Shown here: one piece after another, positions 4,511-5,998 of the stretch
Layout: every line of letters begins with the position of its first letter
Position numbering within the stretch: the first letter of the stretch is position 1
Assembly (NCBI GenBank): GCA_947259865.1
Contig: CAMYNZ010000412.1
Span: 1-5,998 of the forward strand
Length of the DNA stretch: 5,998 nt
Direction: 5' to 3'
From: an uncultured Desulfobacterales bacterium
GTDB lineage: Bacteria; Desulfobacterota; Desulfobacteria; Desulfobacterales; G020354645
Translations under genes and position numbers: made by a program
The notes under the pieces: model-generated
The model's database searches: none
Seen by the model: only the letters and a program-made list of their open reading frames with translations
Told to the model about the DNA's origin: nothing

Positions 4511-5998
4511 GTGAAGGAAATTGTGATTATAAGTGCTGTAAGAACTCCGGTGGGCAAATTCATGGGAGCGTTGAGGACGGTTGAAGCCTATGATCTGGCT
4601 GCGCTGGTATTGAATGAAGCAATCAAACGGGCCAGGCTTGAACCGGATCAGGTTGAAGAGGTAATACTGGGACAGTCCTACCAAAGTGGTGAATATGTTA
4701 ACATTGCACGCATGGCCCTGCTTACAGCCGGTTGGCCTGACGCTATCCCAGGTATCACGATCGACCGGCGCTGCTGCACAGGTCTGGACGTGGTCCGACT
4801 TGCCGCCGCTCTCATACAGAGTGAACAGGCCCAGATCGTCGTTGCCGGCGGTGTGGAAAGTATGAGTAATGCCGAGTTTTATCTGCCGGGCAGGATCAAA
4901 TGGGGAATCGGTGGCGACCAGAGAAGTCCCCGGGGACACGGCGATTTGTCCATGTGGGGCCTGCCTCTTTATGATCGCATTCAACGCGCTCGCGTAATGT
5001 CTCAGCCCGAAGAGCGTTATGGTGTGCTGCCGGCCATGATGACCTGGGCGGAAACGGCTGCCAGGGAAGAAGAAATTTTACGGCAGGACTGCGATAAATG
5101 GGCCCTGGGGAGTCATCGCAAAGCCTGTGCGGCCGTAAAATCAGGAAAGTTCAAAGATGAGATAATTCCCGTCACTGTAGTGCAACCCAGGGGAGACGAT
5201 TTGATTGTCGATCTGGACGAAAATCCGCGATCTGACAGCACCCTTGAGAAACTGGGGCGGCTCAAACCCCTAATGGGCGGCGTATGTACGGCCGGCAATT
5301 CTTCCACCGAAAATGACGGTGCGGCTGCTGTCGTTGTAACCACCGCTGAAAAGGCAGCCCGGCTGGGTATTGAACCTATGGCCGCTTTGCGGTCTGTTGC
5401 GGTCGTTGGAGAAGACCCGAGAAGAACGTATAAAACCGTGCCGGTGGCAGTTGAGAAAGCTTTGAAACTGGGCGGCCAAACGATAGACCAGATGGCGCTT
5501 ATCGAGATCCAGGAAGCCTTTGCCGCACAGGTGCTCGCGGATTTAAAGATTATGGGATTAGGGGAGAGCGATTATGAAAGAGTAAATGTGAACGGTTCCG
5601 GAATCTCATTGGGGCATCCGATTGCCTGCACCGGTACCCGGGTTCTGGTGACTTTGCTGCACGAAATGATACGGCGTGATGCCCGCTGCGGGCTGGAATG
5701 CATCTGTGGCGGCGGCGGCCTGGGGATCGCAAAATTTGGCATCAGTGGCGCCGGCGGTACCAAAAAAGGGCAGTTGGTAATACTGTGCCATCTGGGCCAT
5801 GGCGCCGACCATCAGGCTCATTTCAGGCGCGCCATAAGAAAATATGGATGTTTGCATATCCATTATGGTAGCAAATGCGCCGTAGATAAAGGGGGCACCC
5901 GGCCGGACAATCTGAGCCAGCACAAGGCCGCTCAAGGATTCCGCGCTTCCCTGTACGATAGTACCGGCAAAGGTGGCCGGAGCGGAACCGCAGGCCTG
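4511..5998 (+). CDS. Thiolase (acetyl-CoA acyltransferase family), 3' end replaced by foreign sequence and open at the window edge
   Basis: Starts at GTG 4511 after GGGAG at 4499-4503. Thiolases cleave 3-ketoacyl-CoA with CoA to acetyl-CoA and a shortened acyl-CoA, or condense two acyl-CoAs. Seen: N-terminal IVIISAVRTPVGKF; catalytic Cys88 in DRRCCTGLD (usually NRxCGSG); GGVESMSN at 113-120; QEAFA at 334-338 where NEAFA or HEAFA is usual; active-site His369 in SGISLGHP; and Cys399 before GGGGLGIA, the last family motif. Residues 1-407 (to about 5731) are ordinary thiolase. A normal enzyme ends within about 10 more residues. Here the frame instead runs on, without a stop, for 89 codons that are the antisense of an MttB-family gene. 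All catalytic residues survive, but the last C-terminal strand is replaced. As the fifth + strand gene it would complete the beta-oxidation sequence of this cluster. The family is certain; the substrate is unknown. Confidence 0.9.
   Translation, partial: MKEIVIISAVRTPVGKFMGALRTVEAYDLAALVLNEAIKRARLEPDQVEEVILGQSYQSGEYVNIARMALLTAGWPDAIPGITIDRRCCTGLDVVRLAAALIQSEQAQIVVAGGVESMSNAEFYLPGRIKWGIGGDQRSPRGHGDLSMWGLPLYDRIQRARVMSQPEERYGVLPAMMTWAETAAREEEILRQDCDKWALGSHRKACAAVKSGKFKDEIIPVTVVQPRGDDLIVDLDENPRSDSTLEKLGRLKPLMGGVCTAGNSSTENDGAAAVVVTTAEKAARLGIEPMAALRSVAVVGEDPRRTYKTVPVAVEKALKLGGQTIDQMALIEIQEAFAAQVLADLKIMGLGESDYERVNVNGSGISLGHPIACTGTRVLVTLLHEMIRRDARCGLECICGGGGLGIAKFGISGAGGTKKGQLVILCHLGHGADHQAHFRRAIRKYGCLHIHYGSKCAVDKGGTRPDNLSQHKAAQGFRASLYDSTGKGGRSGTAGL
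5714..5731. other. Junction between thiolase and inverted MttB-family sequence (~18 bp fits both)
   Basis: On the + strand these bases encode the end of the thiolase GGGGLGIA motif. On the - strand the same triplets, in register, encode CDPQAA of the MttB-family DAKFxDPQAA motif. Left of this interval only thiolase is recognisable, and right of it only MttB. It is GC-rich, including part of a GGC run. A short stretch shared by two genes is what either microhomology-mediated rearrangement or a false assembly overlap would leave. Confidence 0.7.
5714..5998 (-). pseudogene. MttB-family (trimethylamine/quaternary amine:corrinoid) methyltransferase, internal fragment
   Basis: About 95 residues read leftward from the window edge: GSAPATFAGTIVQGSAE, then LVLAQIVRPGAPFIYG, then FSYGAPEMSLM, MAQMAQYYQLPFFGTAG, and ATDAKFCDPQAA. 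These match, from memory, the central part of the MttB superfamily (about 480 residues). The superfamily moves a methyl group from trimethylamine, glycine betaine or similar amines to a corrinoid protein (MttC-like). The N-terminal part would lie beyond 5998. The C-terminal part is absent, because at about 5714 the sequence becomes the antisense of the thiolase; the frame then runs through unrelated codons to a stop near 5606. A TTG at 5935 is not the start, since family similarity extends upstream of it to the window edge. The fragment has no in-frame amber codon, so it does not show whether this member uses pyrrolysine. It is broken if the junction is real, or a piece of another locus if the assembly is wrong. 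Confidence 0.82.

Noticed and set aside
4409..4984. A 191-codon minus-strand frame across the thiolase start
   Set aside because: It is antisense to conserved thiolase codons, and its end runs through the intergenic repeats. It resembles no family known to me.
5572..5763. A 63-codon minus-strand frame crossing the thiolase/MttB junction
   Set aside because: It overlaps the MttB fragment in another frame and has no family similarity; the MttB frame explains this region.

Overview
The window looks like a piece of a chromosome, or of a metagenome contig, from an anaerobic Desulfobacterota-type (deltaproteobacterial) organism. This rests on the mix of beta-oxidation genes, an MttB-family methyltransferase fragment, moderate GC content, and intergenic repeats that I recall as common in that group: 7-bp-period GAA repeats and palindromes of the 'CACGCAAAG...CTTTGCGTG' type. 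The taxonomy is an inference.

Layout: five genes run left to right on the + strand and would fit one acyl-CoA degradation operon. They are an acyl-CoA dehydrogenase of the ACAD10/ACAD11/LvaC type (49-1254), an APH-fold phosphotransferase of the ACAD10/11 N-terminal or LvaA type (1309-2370), a 3-hydroxyacyl-CoA dehydrogenase broken by an internal deletion of about 140 bp (2465-3206), a second, intact 3-hydroxyacyl-CoA dehydrogenase (3507-4385), and a thiolase (4511 onward). The 300-bp gap between the two dehydrogenases holds two tandem imperfect palindromes. The gap before the thiolase and the left edge of the window hold 7-bp-period repeats.

The right end is abnormal. Thiolase homology stops at about 5731, a few residues before the expected C-terminus, and the frame stays open to the window end. 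From about 5714 to 5998 the opposite strand encodes the middle of an MttB-family (trimethylamine/quaternary amine:corrinoid) methyltransferase. About 18 bp at the junction fit both genes. This is either a real rearrangement at microhomology or an assembly chimera.

How the genes may work together: a kinase-like APH protein next to an ACAD10/11-type flavoprotein is the pairing used for 4-hydroxyacyl-CoA catabolism in the lva system and in mammalian ACAD10/11. The kinase phosphorylates the gamma-hydroxyl, and the flavoprotein converts the product toward an enoyl-/3-hydroxyacyl-CoA. The 3-hydroxyacyl-CoA dehydrogenase and thiolase downstream would then finish the route to acetyl-CoA plus a shortened acyl-CoA. 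This reading is an inference; ordinary beta-oxidation of some other acyl-CoA remains possible.
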